60,728 nt of DNA from Moorena producens 3L (GTDB taxonomy: Bacteria > Cyanobacteriota > Cyanobacteriia > Cyanobacteriales > Coleofasciculaceae): assembly GCF_000211815.1 (NCBI RefSeq), contig NZ_GL890970.1, positions 327,266 through 387,993 of the forward strand, in the 5' to 3' direction. A program made the translations under genes and the position numbers. The notes beneath the pieces are model-generated. The model was given only the letters and a program-made list of their open reading frames with translations, was not told where the DNA came from and did not search any database. This document shows positions 52,777-60,728 of the stretch, piece after piece (the first letter of the stretch is position 1; every line of letters begins with the position of its first letter).

Positions 52777-52862
52777 GAGCTGGTTAAAAAGTAATTGGTA
52801 ATTGGTTATTTTGAAATAGGGTTATTATTTGAATTAACAACAATTATAAATTAAATTGCCTC

Positions 52863-52900
52863 CCATAACATATTAGATAACTATATCTAATATGTTATGG
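52863..52900. promoter_or_regulatory. 17-bp perfect inverted repeat upstream of TVP38 gene B
   Basis: CCATAACATATTAGATA-ACTA-TATCTAATATGTTATGG is fully symmetrical and AT-rich, with no T-run on either side, so it is less like an intrinsic terminator than an operator or small palindromic element. It is unlike other repeats in the window. Confidence 0.5.
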
Positions 52901-54100
52901 ACACAATATCGCTATTTGTAACGTCCCAATGATCTAATTTTTATAGATTTTAATCGTCATTTTAAAATGCTCATTAAGTCCTAGAAATTTCCAGGCTTAT
53001 GAATCTATTAAATCTTAGCTTAATGAGTTTTTACTGAGAATAGCCTTAATCAATAAGGAGCTAGTTTAGTAAATCAGGGAATCAGTGTAAATCCTAGAGA
53101 TAGAACTTATCCAAAAGTGCAGAAGTCCCTGATAGCAAGTTGCTTTCTGGTGATGTTACTTGCTGATCACAAGCTCATCCCCCTGATCCTCCTCATATCA
53201 AGTCCGGTTGAATACTGATCATAAAGGTGCGCTTTCCCCATCTAATTATTAAATTCTTATTAAATTCGCCACGGGTTGCACCTAAAAGTGTGGGATCGGG
53301 GAAATGACGAGATAGGCTAGCAATAGAACACATCAATAGGGTATTGTTTTCGCCATATCTACAAGAGAATTTAGATTAATTTTAGAAATAGGGTACCCAT
53401 ATTACAAGTAGAACATGCTACTATTAACTCCGTCTTTACGAGATGGCTATAGACTAGTCATTGTGGGAGGTCTAGCAAATGATCAAGTTTTAGTTTCAAG
53501 TTTAACTAGCCGTTTATAGGGAATTAATTGTTTACAAGTTGGGTTGACAAGTCTGGCCAAGCAGGAGTAACTGGGTTGTCTTGATGCTTGTCTTGATGCA
53601 AAGCGCGAGTGGGGGGAAGCCCTCAGGTTGGTGCATCGGCGCTATTCGAGGTCTCGGCATCAGCTCCTGGCACGACCCTGGAAACTATGGGCACAGAACT
53701 TTTGATTCTACAAGCCCATGACTCTAATCAACCCAAACTGGGCAGTTGATGGATTGCAGTTGATTTGCGATCGCCAAACCAATAGCTAGTAATCCTTCGC
53801 TATTTCCAGCTTCTTTTACTAGCTAATACTTTTCGGTAAAATCCAGATGTGATTGACCGAATATTTTTCCTACAAACAGATATTAAAAGTTTAAAACTGG
53901 CTCCTAGGGTGCTGCGGAAACCGGCAATTGCTCTCAATCCTGTTTGTGGATTACAATCCCAATTGCATACCCAGAACTATTGGGGAAATTCGCGACTTAT
54001 AGTAAAATAATTTCACCAAGAGACTTGCCATCGACTTGCCATCGACTTGTCATTTAACTAGGCAAAGGTCGATCTATGCTGTTGCATTTTCGTCGAAACT
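52901..54100. other. Long spacer before the mscS cluster
   Basis: No supported gene. Contents: a diverged GGTGCGCTTTCC...GGTTGCACC hairpin (about 53225-53285), an inverted, diverged GTCTTGATGC element (about 53577-53635) and the segment CGGCATCAGCTCCTGGCACG (near 53656), which recurs near 58735. A shared module (about 53780-54100) recurs before the other mscS genes. A 34-codon frame (53415-53519) is too short to support. Confidence 0.5.
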
Positions 54101-55279
54101 ATGGAAAACCTTAAGACTACATTCAACAATACAATCAACGTTATCAAAGAAAGAATCTTTGATACCGACTTCAAGCTCGCCAACATCCCTCTTTCCACGA
54201 TAGTTCTTGTGGTGCTCATCCTCATGTTCACCCAGATATTGCGAGGCTTGTTCACTGCCATAATCATTAGCAGAATCGAGCGTCTGACTAGCGGTACAGA
54301 AAGCACCCTAGACGATGAGTTCCTTAGGATTATTAGGGCACCATTAGGCTGGCTAATTTGGCTGGCTGGACTATGGGTAGTACAGCTAGTTGTGGCAAGC
54401 CATCTTACTCCTGAACAGAATCAGAAAATCCCCGAAATTCTGTTTGTGAGCGCTCTGTTCATTGCCACCTATATTCTTTACCGTGCTGCTCCACTACTGG
54501 GGGAGCTTCTAGGGGGATTGGCGGCCAACACTGAAACTGAACTCGACGATTTGTTTGTGCCCTACTTCCCAAGGCTTTTTCAGATATCAGCAGTGCTGAT
54601 TGCCGCTATTAAAGCCAGTGAGATTTTGTTGGGAGCATCTGCTGGTGCACTGATCGGTCTACTGGGTGGTGCAGGTGTCGCCTTAGGTTTGTTATTCAAA
54701 GACATTATCTATGACTGGTGTTGTACGGTGATTATCTACGCTGATGGTCTCTATAAACCGGGTGACTATGTAATAGTGGACGGAGTAAGTGGTTTTGTTC
54801 AGATAGTCAGTATTGGTCTGAGAAGTACAACACTTCTTATTACTGAGTGGGGTTCTATCAAAAAACTTCCCAATTCTAAAATGATTGCTGGAGTTGTGGA
54901 AAATTGGTCCCAGAAGACTGGCAAGACCTTTAAGTGGGGCATAAATTTAACTCTGAAAGTTGATGGAACTTCAGCTGATAAAACTACCAGAATTTGTGAG
55001 GCTATTAAAGAAAAAATACCGACTATCGATGGCTTGCACAAGCAGAAAATGAAAGTTTTGTTTTCCCACATTGAAGATAATGCTAGGGTAATTAAAATTA
55101 TAGTATATGTGATTGATACCAACCTCTACACTGCTGCCCAGCAATCCTTGAATATAGCAATATTAGAAATCCTGGAGAAAGAGGAGATTGATCATCTGCA
55201 TATTGAGCTGGAAAAGCAACTTGAAGACTACAAACAGATGAAGGGAAATTTAGTTAGTGAGGTGATATCTAAATCCTAG
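54101..55279 (+). CDS. MscS-type mechanosensitive channel, paralogue 1
   Basis: The 392-residue protein has N-terminal membrane spans (IPLSTIVLVVLILMFTQIL, GWLIWLAGLWVVQLVV, ILFVSALFIATYIL, LFQISAVLIAAIKASEILLG). The MscS pore helix and beta domain follow: GASAGALIGLLGGAGVALGLLFKDIIYDWCCTVIIYADGLYKPGDYVIVDGVSGFVQIVSIGLRST. MscS channels open on membrane tension and release solutes on osmotic downshock. It is the first of four tandem copies sharing upstream and downstream modules. ATG chosen; the context GGTCGAAACT precedes it in every copy. A stem-loop follows the stop. Confidence 0.93.
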   Translation: MENLKTTFNNTINVIKERIFDTDFKLANIPLSTIVLVVLILMFTQILRGLFTAIIISRIERLTSGTESTLDDEFLRIIRAPLGWLIWLAGLWVVQLVVASHLTPEQNQKIPEILFVSALFIATYILYRAAPLLGELLGGLAANTETELDDLFVPYFPRLFQISAVLIAAIKASEILLGASAGALIGLLGGAGVALGLLFKDIIYDWCCTVIIYADGLYKPGDYVIVDGVSGFVQIVSIGLRSTTLLITEWGSIKKLPNSKMIAGVVENWSQKTGKTFKWGINLTLKVDGTSADKTTRICEAIKEKIPTIDGLHKQKMKVLFSHIEDNARVIKIIVYVIDTNLYTAAQQSLNIAILEILEKEEIDHLHIELEKQLEDYKQMKGNLVSEVISKS

Positions 55280-55297
55280 CAATCCTTTGAACAAGGG

Positions 55298-55328
55298 ATG
55301 CAGCGCTCGTTCCCTTCGAAGCTGCATC
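55298..55328 (+). terminator. Stem-loop after mscS paralogue 1
   Basis: GATGCAGC...GCTGCATC (8-bp stem) followed by GCTTTTAGG, 18 bp past the stop. Homologous stem-loops follow paralogues 2 and 3. The stem resembles the ends of the AGCGATGCAG elements. Confidence 0.55.
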
Positions 55329-55402
55329 GCTTTTAGGCGCGACAATCGCGCGAATTTAATTCTTAATGGTAAGAGCGCACCTTTCAAATTAGGCAAAAAT
55401 TC

Positions 55403-55562
55403 GGCGTTGCTGATTCTCAGTATGGTTTCGCCCCCCTAGCCCCCAAGCGAGGGATTGCTCGCTTGGGGGGAAAAACTCTCAAAGTCCCCCAGAATTGGGG
55501 GACCAACGGGGGCTTTAATAAAACTAGATGATCGCGCATTCATTCCTTAATTCAGCAACGCC
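55403..55562. mobile_element. 160-bp GGCGTTGCTGA MITE with 8-bp duplication AAAAATTC
   Basis: GGCGTTGCTGA...TCAGCAACGCC with AAAAATTC repeated at 55395-55402 and 55563-55570. The homologous spacer after paralogue 2 (about 57217-57240) reads GGCAAAAATTTTAATAAAA without it, giving an empty site. Confidence 0.93.
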
Positions 55563-55846
55563 AAAAATTCTAATAAAATTCCTGCGCCCAGGCCGGACAC
55601 TCCCCGCCCCCCTTCTTTTTTAGAAATATCAGATACACCCCAGATAGTAAACCTTTGAAACTGGCTCCTAGGGTGCTGCGCAGACGGGCAATTGCTCTAA
55701 ATCATGTTTATTGCATACCTAGCACGCCTAGCACTATTGGGTAAATTCCCCACTTATAGTAAAATCATTCCACCAAGAGACTTGCCATCGACTTGCCATT
55801 TAGCTAGGCACAGGTCGATCTCTGCTGTTGTCTTTTCGTCGAAACT

Positions 55847-57025
55847 ATGGAAAACCTTAAAAGTACATTCAACACGACAATCAACCTAATCAAAGCAAGG
55901 ATCTTTGATACCGACTTCAAGCTCGCCAACATTCCTGTTTCCACGATAGTGATTGTGGTGCTCATCCTCCTCGTCACCCAGATATTGCGAGGCTTGTTCA
56001 CTTCAATAATCATTGACAGACTCGAGCGTCTGACTAGCCGTACAAAAACCACCCTAGACTATGAGTTAATTAGGATTCTTAAGCAACCATTAGGCTGGCT
56101 AATTTGGATCGGTGGACTATGGGTAGTACATCTAGTTGTGGCCACCCATCTTACTCCTGAACAGAATCAGAAAATCCCCGAGATTCTGTTTGTGAGCGCT
56201 CTGTTCATTGCTACCTATATTCTTTACCGTGCTGCGCCACTACTGGGGGAGCTTCTAGCCGGATTGGCGGCCAACACTGAAACTGAACTTGACGATTTGT
56301 TTGTGCCCTACTTCCCAAGGCTTTTTCAGATATCAGCAGTGCTGATTGCCGCTATTAAAGCCAGTGAGATTTTGTTGGGAGCATCTGCTGGTGCACTGAT
56401 CGGTCTACTGGGTGGTGCAGGTGTCGCCTTAGGTTTGTTATTCAAAGACATTATCTATGACTGGTGTTGTACGGTGATTATCTACGCTGATGGTCTCTAT
56501 AAACCCGGTGACTGGGTAGTAGTGGACGGAGTCAATGGTTTTGTTCAGATAGTCAGTATTGGTCTGAGAAGTACAACACTTTGTATTATTGAGTGGGGTT
56601 CTGTCAAAAAAGTTCCCAATTCTAAAATGATTGCTGGAGTTGTGGAAAATTGGTCCCAGAAGACTGGTAAGACGTTTGAGTGGGGCATAAATTTAACTCT
56701 GAAAGTTGATGGAATTTCAGCTGAGCAAACTTCCCGAATTTGTCAGGCTATTAAAGAACTAATCCCGACTATCGATGGCTTGCACAAGCAAAAAATGAAA
56801 GTTTTGTTTTCCCACATTGAAGATAATGCTCGGGTAATTAAAATTATAGTATATGTGATTGATATCAACCTCTACACTGCTGCCCAGCAATCCTTGAATC
56901 TAGCCCTATTAGAAATTCTGGAGAAAGAAGAGATTGATCACCTGCATATTGAGCTGGAAAAGCAAATTGAAGACTACAAACAGATGAAGGGAAATTTAGT
57001 TAGTGAGGTGATATCTAAATCCTAG
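55847..57025 (+). CDS. MscS-type mechanosensitive channel, paralogue 2
   Basis: The 392-residue protein is closest to paralogue 1, with an almost unchanged middle and C-terminal third (LHKQKMKVLFSHIEDNARVIKIIVYVID). Differences cluster in the first transmembrane region and the exposed segment after it (TKTTLDYELIRILKQPLGWLIWIGG versus TESTLDDEFLRIIRAPLGWLIWLAG). The same MscS pore motif GASAGALIGLLGGAGVALGL is present. It is preceded by its own copy of the upstream module, so each copy probably has its own promoter. Confidence 0.93.
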   Translation: MENLKSTFNTTINLIKARIFDTDFKLANIPVSTIVIVVLILLVTQILRGLFTSIIIDRLERLTSRTKTTLDYELIRILKQPLGWLIWIGGLWVVHLVVATHLTPEQNQKIPEILFVSALFIATYILYRAAPLLGELLAGLAANTETELDDLFVPYFPRLFQISAVLIAAIKASEILLGASAGALIGLLGGAGVALGLLFKDIIYDWCCTVIIYADGLYKPGDWVVVDGVNGFVQIVSIGLRSTTLCIIEWGSVKKVPNSKMIAGVVENWSQKTGKTFEWGINLTLKVDGISAEQTSRICQAIKELIPTIDGLHKQKMKVLFSHIEDNARVIKIIVYVIDINLYTAAQQSLNLALLEILEKEEIDHLHIELEKQIEDYKQMKGNLVSEVISKS

Positions 57026-57042
57026 CAATCCTTTGCACAAGG

Positions 57043-57077
57043 GATGCAGCCCTGGCTCCCCTATTCCGAAGCTGCAT
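57043..57077 (+). terminator. Stem-loop after mscS paralogue 2
   Basis: GATGCAGC...GCTGCAT followed by AGCTTTTAGG, in the same position as after paralogue 1. Confidence 0.5.
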
Positions 57078-57479
57078 AGCTTTTAGGTGCGACCCGAACG
57101 CGCCCCGCGTCGGCTTTGCCGAAAGACGCGACCCAAAGCCGGGTTACCCGGCCATTGGAAAGCGTGCTGCCACGGGAATTTAATAATTAGATGCGGAAAG
57201 CGCACCTTTGAAATTAGGCAAAAATTTTAATAAAATTCCTGGGCCCAGGCCGGAGACTCTCCGCGCCCGGGCCCCTTCTTTTTTACAAAGATGAGATGCA
57301 CCCTGACTCCTAGGGTGCTGCGCAAACGGGCAATTGCTCTAAATCATATTTATTGCATACCTAGCACGATTCGGTAAATTCCCAACTTATAGTAAAATCA
57401 TTTCGCCAATCGATTTGCCATCGACTTGCCATTTAGCTAGGCACAGGTCGATCTCTGTTATTGTATTTTGGTCGAAACT

Positions 57480-58664
57480 ATGGAAAACCTTCAGGGTACA
57501 TTCAACACTACAATCAACCTAATCACAGAAAGGATATTGAATTCCGACTTCCAGCTCGCCAACATTCCTGTTTCCACGATACTTATTGTGGTGCTTATCC
57601 TCCTCCTTACCCAGATATTGCGAGGCTTGTTCACTGCCATAATCATTCACAGACTCGAGCTGATAACTAGCCGTACAGAAACCACCCTAGACGATGAGTT
57701 CATTAGGATTCTTAGGGCACCATTAGGCTGGCTAATTTGGATCGCTGGACTATGGCTAGCCTATCTAGTTGTGGGAAGTCATCTTAGCCCTGAACAGAAT
57801 CAGAAAATCCCCGAGATTCTGTTTGTGAGCGCTCTGTTCATTGCCACGTATATTATTTACCGTGCTGCTCCACTACTGGGAGAGCTTCTAGCCGGATTGG
57901 CGACAAAAACTGAAACTGAACTCGACGATTTGTTAGTCCCCTACTTTCCAAGGCTTTTTCAGATCGCAGCAATCTTGATTGCTGCCAGTAAAGCCAGTGA
58001 GATTTTGTTGGGGGCATCTGCTGGTGCACTGATCGGTCTACTCGGTGGCGCAGGTGTAGCCTTAGGTTTGTTATTAAAAGACATTATCTATGACTGGTTT
58101 TGTACAGTGGTTATCTATGCTGATGGTCTCTATAGACCCGGTGACTGGGTAGAATTGGACGGAATAAATGGTTTTGTTGAGATACTCAGTATTGGTCTGA
58201 GAAGCACAAAGGTTCGTATTATTACTGTGGGTGGTACCAAAAAAATTCCCAATTCTAAAATGATTGGTGGAGTTGTGGTCAATTATTGGTCACAAAATCC
58301 TGGCGATACGTTGGAGTTGGGAGCGATAAATTTAACTCTTAAAATAGATGGTATTTCGGCGGATAAAACTACCAGAATTTGTCAGGCTATTAAAGGAAAA
58401 ATTCCGACTATCGATGGATTGCATAAGCAGAAAATGTTCGTTTTATTATCCAGCATTGAAGAGAATGCTCGGGTGATTATAGTTAGGGTATTTGTGATTG
58501 ATAAAACCATCTATTTGGCAGCCATAAATGACTTGAACATAGCCATATTAGAAATCCTCCAGAAAGAGGAGATTGATCACCTGCATGTTTATCTGAGAAA
58601 GGAACTCCAAGACTACAAACAGCTAAAGGAAAATTTAGTTAGTGAGGTGGCATATAAATTCTAG
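57480..58664 (+). CDS. MscS-type mechanosensitive channel, paralogue 3
   Basis: The 394-residue protein (ATG in GGTCGAAACTATGG) has the same architecture but is more diverged in the C-terminal domain (TVGGTKKIPNSKMIGGVVVNYWSQNPGDTLELGAINLTLKIDG), with two extra residues. Its pore is GASAGALIGLLGGAGVALGLLLKDIIYDWFCTVVIYADGLYRPGD, in which one pore-region Cys pair (WCC) has become WFC. An upstream in-frame TTG would add four residues. It lies within the same tandem array. Confidence 0.92.
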   Translation: MENLQGTFNTTINLITERILNSDFQLANIPVSTILIVVLILLLTQILRGLFTAIIIHRLELITSRTETTLDDEFIRILRAPLGWLIWIAGLWLAYLVVGSHLSPEQNQKIPEILFVSALFIATYIIYRAAPLLGELLAGLATKTETELDDLLVPYFPRLFQIAAILIAASKASEILLGASAGALIGLLGGAGVALGLLLKDIIYDWFCTVVIYADGLYRPGDWVELDGINGFVEILSIGLRSTKVRIITVGGTKKIPNSKMIGGVVVNYWSQNPGDTLELGAINLTLKIDGISADKTTRICQAIKGKIPTIDGLHKQKMFVLLSSIEENARVIIVRVFVIDKTIYLAAINDLNIAILEILQKEEIDHLHVYLRKELQDYKQLKENLVSEVAYKF

Positions 58665-58681
58665 CAATCCTTTGAACAAGT

Positions 58682-58717
58682 GATGCAGCGCTGGCTCCCC
58701 TGTTCCGAAGCTGCATC
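58682..58717 (+). terminator. Stem-loop after mscS paralogue 3
   Basis: GATGCAGC...GCTGCATC in the conserved post-stop position; no long T-run follows. Confidence 0.45.
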
Positions 58718-58838
58718 ACTATTCGAGATCTAGGCATCAGCTCCTGGCAGGACCCTGGAAACTATAGGGACAAGACCTTTGATTCTATAGCAGAAGTCAG
58801 AAGTCAGAAGTCCTTTGTCAGAAGTCAAACTCTTGCGC

Positions 58839-58938
58839 TTCTTGATGCAATAGCGAGTGGGGGAAACCCCCAAGACCGCTTAGGTGCGCTTTCCGTTGGC
58901 GAATTAAATTCGCCACGGGTCGCACCTCTGCATCGCTT
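58839..58938 (-). mobile_element. Inverted AGCGATGCAG element with nested GGTGCGACCC hairpin
   Basis: Read on the minus strand: AAGCGATGCAG, AGGTGCGACCCGTGGCG...AGCGCACCT, GCGGTCTTGGGGG/CCCCCACTCGCTATT, GCATCAAGA. The GGTGCG hairpin lies in the left arm only, as in 48971-49264. Confidence 0.75.
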
Positions 58939-59060
58939 ACAAAGGGTGTGAGACTTTTGTCATGTCCTAACTGCCCTGGCGACTGCTATACAAGCCCATG
59001 GCTGTAATCAACGGAACTGGGAAGTTGATTCGTGATTGCAAAACCAATAGCTAGTAATGG

Positions 59061-59125
59061 GTAAGCATTCAGCCCTCAGCTGTCAGCCGTTGGCCGTTGG
59101 CCAAAGCTAACAGCTGAATGCTTAC
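59061..59125. mobile_element. 65-bp minimal GTAAGC-type MITE
   Basis: GTAAGCATTCAGC...GCTGAATGCTTAC. The flanks are AGTAATGG (59053-59060) and AGTAATGC (59126-59133), an 8-bp duplication with one mismatch. The homologous module before paralogue 1 (near 53787) reads AGCTAGTAATCCTTCGC and lacks the insertion. Confidence 0.85.
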
Positions 59126-59411
59126 AGTAATGCATCGCTATTTCTGCCGTCTTGTACTAGCTAATACTTTTCGGTAAATTGCCGAGTTGATTGACCGAAT
59201 ACGTCTCCTCCAAACAGATAGTAAACCTTTCAAACTGGCTCCTAGGGTGCTGCCCAAACGGGCAATCGCTCTAAATCATGTTGATTGCATACCTAGCACT
59301 ATTCGGTAAATTCGCAACTTATAGTAAAATCATTCCACCAAGAGACTTGCCATCGACTTGCCATTTAACTAAGCACAGGTCGATCTCTGTTAGTGTATTT
59401 TGGTCGAAACG

Positions 59412-60563
59412 ATGGAAAACCTTAAGAGTACAATCAACAGTACAATCAACCTAATCAAAGAAAGGATCTTTGAATCCGACTTCCAGCTCCCCAACATTCC
59501 TGTTGCCACGATAGTGATTGTGGTGCTCATCCTCCTCTTCACCCATATATTGCGAGGGTTGTTTACTTCAATAATCATTCACAGACTCGAGCGTCTGACT
59601 AGCGGTACAGAAACCACCCATGACGATGAGTTCATTAGGATTCTTAAGCAACCATTAGGCTGGCTAATTTGGATCGGTGGACTATGGCTAGTACATCTAG
59701 TTGTGGCAACCCATCTTAGTGATACACAGAATCAGAAAATCCCGGAGTTTCTGTTTGTGAGCGTTCTGTTCATTGCTACCTATATTCTTTACCGTGCTGC
59801 TCCACTACTGGGGGAGCTTCTAGCCGGATTGGCGGCAAACACTGAAACTGAACTCGACGATTTGTTCGTGCCGTACTTCCCAAAGCTTTTTCAGATCGCA
59901 GCAATCCTGATTGCTGCCATTAAAGCCAGTGAGATTGTGTTGGGGGCATCTGCCGGTGCACTGATCGGTCTACTCGGTGGCGCAGGTGTCGCCTTAGGTT
60001 TGTTATTCAAAGACATTGTCTATGACTGGTGTTGTACGGTGATTATCTACGCTGATGGTCTCTATAAACCCGGTGACGTGATAGTATTGGACGGAGTAAG
60101 TGGTAGGGTTAAGATACTCAATATTGGTCTGAGAAGTACAAGGCTTCTTATTACTGAGTGGGGTTATATCAAAAAACTTCCCAATTCTAAAATGATTTCT
60201 GGAATTTTTGCAAATTGGTCAGATAAGACTGGCGATACGGTTCAGTGGGGCATAAATTTAAATCTGAAAATTGATGGGATTTCGGCTGAGCAAACTAGGC
60301 GAATTTGTCAGGCTATTAAAGAAAACGTTTCCTCTATCGATGGCTTGAACAAGGAGAAAATTTTAGTTGTATTTTCTCGCCTTGAACAGAATGCTCGTGT
60401 GATTAAAATTAGGGTATTTGTGATTGAGCCCAAGCTCTACTATGATGTCCAGAGCAACTTGAATCTAGCCGTATTAGAAATCCTGGAAAACGAGGAGATT
60501 AATCAGCTCCATGTTTATCTGAGAAAGGAACTTAACTGGTTGCCTGACACCAGTATGAATTAG
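59412..60563 (+). CDS. MscS-type mechanosensitive channel, paralogue 4
   Basis: The 383-residue protein has the same N-terminal spans and pore motif (GASAGALIGLLGGAGVALGLLFKDIVYDWCCTVIIYADGLYKPGD). Its C-terminal domain is the most diverged (SGIFANWSDKTGDTVQWGINLNLKIDG, ENVSSIDGLNKEKILVVFSRLEQNARVIK). It ends early in RKELNWLPDTSMN, lacking the DYKQMKGNLVSEV tail of the other copies. A heptamer array begins ~10 bp after the stop, so the tail may have been lost through a rearrangement there. ATG start in the conserved GGTCGAAAC context. Confidence 0.92.
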   Translation: MENLKSTINSTINLIKERIFESDFQLPNIPVATIVIVVLILLFTHILRGLFTSIIIHRLERLTSGTETTHDDEFIRILKQPLGWLIWIGGLWLVHLVVATHLSDTQNQKIPEFLFVSVLFIATYILYRAAPLLGELLAGLAANTETELDDLFVPYFPKLFQIAAILIAAIKASEIVLGASAGALIGLLGGAGVALGLLFKDIVYDWCCTVIIYADGLYKPGDVIVLDGVSGRVKILNIGLRSTRLLITEWGYIKKLPNSKMISGIFANWSDKTGDTVQWGINLNLKIDGISAEQTRRICQAIKENVSSIDGLNKEKILVVFSRLEQNARVIKIRVFVIEPKLYYDVQSNLNLAVLEILENEEINQLHVYLRKELNWLPDTSMN

Positions 60564-60571
60564 GAACAATC

Positions 60572-60728
60572 GTAAGCTATCAGCTATCAGCTATCAGCTA
60601 TCAGCTATCAGCTATCAGCTATCAGCTATCAGCTATAGCTGAAGGCTATGAGGTACACATTATTTTTTCCCTCTTCCCTCTTCCCTCTTCCCTCTTCCGA
60701 AGTCCCTGCTCCCTGCTCCCTGCTCCCT
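60572..60728. repeat. GTAAGCTATCAG heptamer array and ATGAGGTAC/CTTCCCT repeats at window end
   Basis: Starts GTAAGCTATCAGC, continues as CTATCAG units to about 60640, then ATGAGGTACA and CTTCCCT/GCTCCCT heptamers to the edge. It could be the left part of another GTAAGC-type element whose end is outside the window. Confidence 0.7.

Noticed and set aside
53415..53519. 34-codon frame in the spacer before the mscS cluster
   Set aside because: No ribosome site, no recognisable motif, and too short to distinguish from chance.
1..60728. tRNA or rRNA genes
   Set aside because: I looked for cloverleaf-like GGTTCGAATC-type TpsiC arms and rRNA sequence and found none that I could support by eye; a tRNAscan-SE run would settle this.

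Overview
The window comes from a cyanobacterium, most likely a large-genome filamentous form related to Moorena/Coleofasciculus (genus-level placement is inference). The evidence is petN (cytochrome b6f subunit VIII), abundant GCGATCGC (HIP1) octamers, FHA-type exoprotein/CHAT genes, Rpn/DUF4351 and XisH/XisI families, and arrays of heptanucleotide repeats of the STRR type. Housekeeping genes (miaA, gyrB, leuA, rtcB, moeZ-like, recQ, petN) are interspersed with accessory genes and a dense load of short non-autonomous repeats.

Layout. 1-5.8 kb: the 3' part of a two-partner-secretion exoprotein followed by a TPR-CHAT protease. 5.9-8.3 kb: a VapC-type toxin/antitoxin pair and a tnpB (IS200/IS605) gene split by a 106-bp hairpin element. 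9-18 kb: a tiny membrane ORF, YccF, an alpha/beta hydrolase, a DUF433 protein, an ABC-class ATPase, an unknown protein, a JAMM peptidase with a MoeZ-like adenylyltransferase-rhodanese, and a DJ-1/PfpI protein. 18.3-24.2 kb: four Rpn-type PD-(D/E)XK nucleases (three of them tandem paralogues) and a RecQ-like helicase. 24.3-27.7 kb: a membrane-protein gene broken by a nested repeat, a 2OG-Fe(II) oxygenase and miaA. 27.8-33 kb: gyrB with an intein, an HSDR_N-type nuclease domain protein and two convergent xisHI loci (one xisH is a stub). 33-38 kb: two AAA/STAND-like ATPases, one carrying 14 WD40 repeats. 39-46 kb: repeat arrays, small genes, gamma-glutamylcyclotransferase, leuA with a duplicated 3' end, an NYN-domain protein and a rhodanese-type sulfurtransferase. 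46.3-48.8 kb: petN and rtcB with a second intein. 49.4-52.8 kb: an unknown membrane protein and two TVP38/TMEM64 proteins. 54-60.6 kb: four tandem MscS-type channels, each with a repeated upstream module.

The most unusual content is the small-element population. At least four families can be delimited by internal comparison. (a) Elements ending GTAAGC...GCTTAC, filled with heptamer repeats and flanked by 8-bp target duplications (about seven copies). (b) GGCGTTGCTGA...TCAGCAACGCC elements with 8-bp duplications (two copies, one with an empty site in a paralogous spacer). (c) 52-bp hairpins AGCGATGCAG...CATCAAGAC that insert with no target duplication, with an empty-site paralogue, and that interrupt two genes whose reading frames are restored exactly by removing the element. 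(d) A ~106-bp hairpin with compensatory stem changes, one copy of which splits tnpB. These elements sit inside one another; the best example is 48871-49348. Heptamer repeats also run into coding sequence and add repetitive tails to several proteins. Two related mini-inteins (GyrB and RtcB) lie about 17 kb apart, and the GyrB intein contains a repeat-derived insertion.
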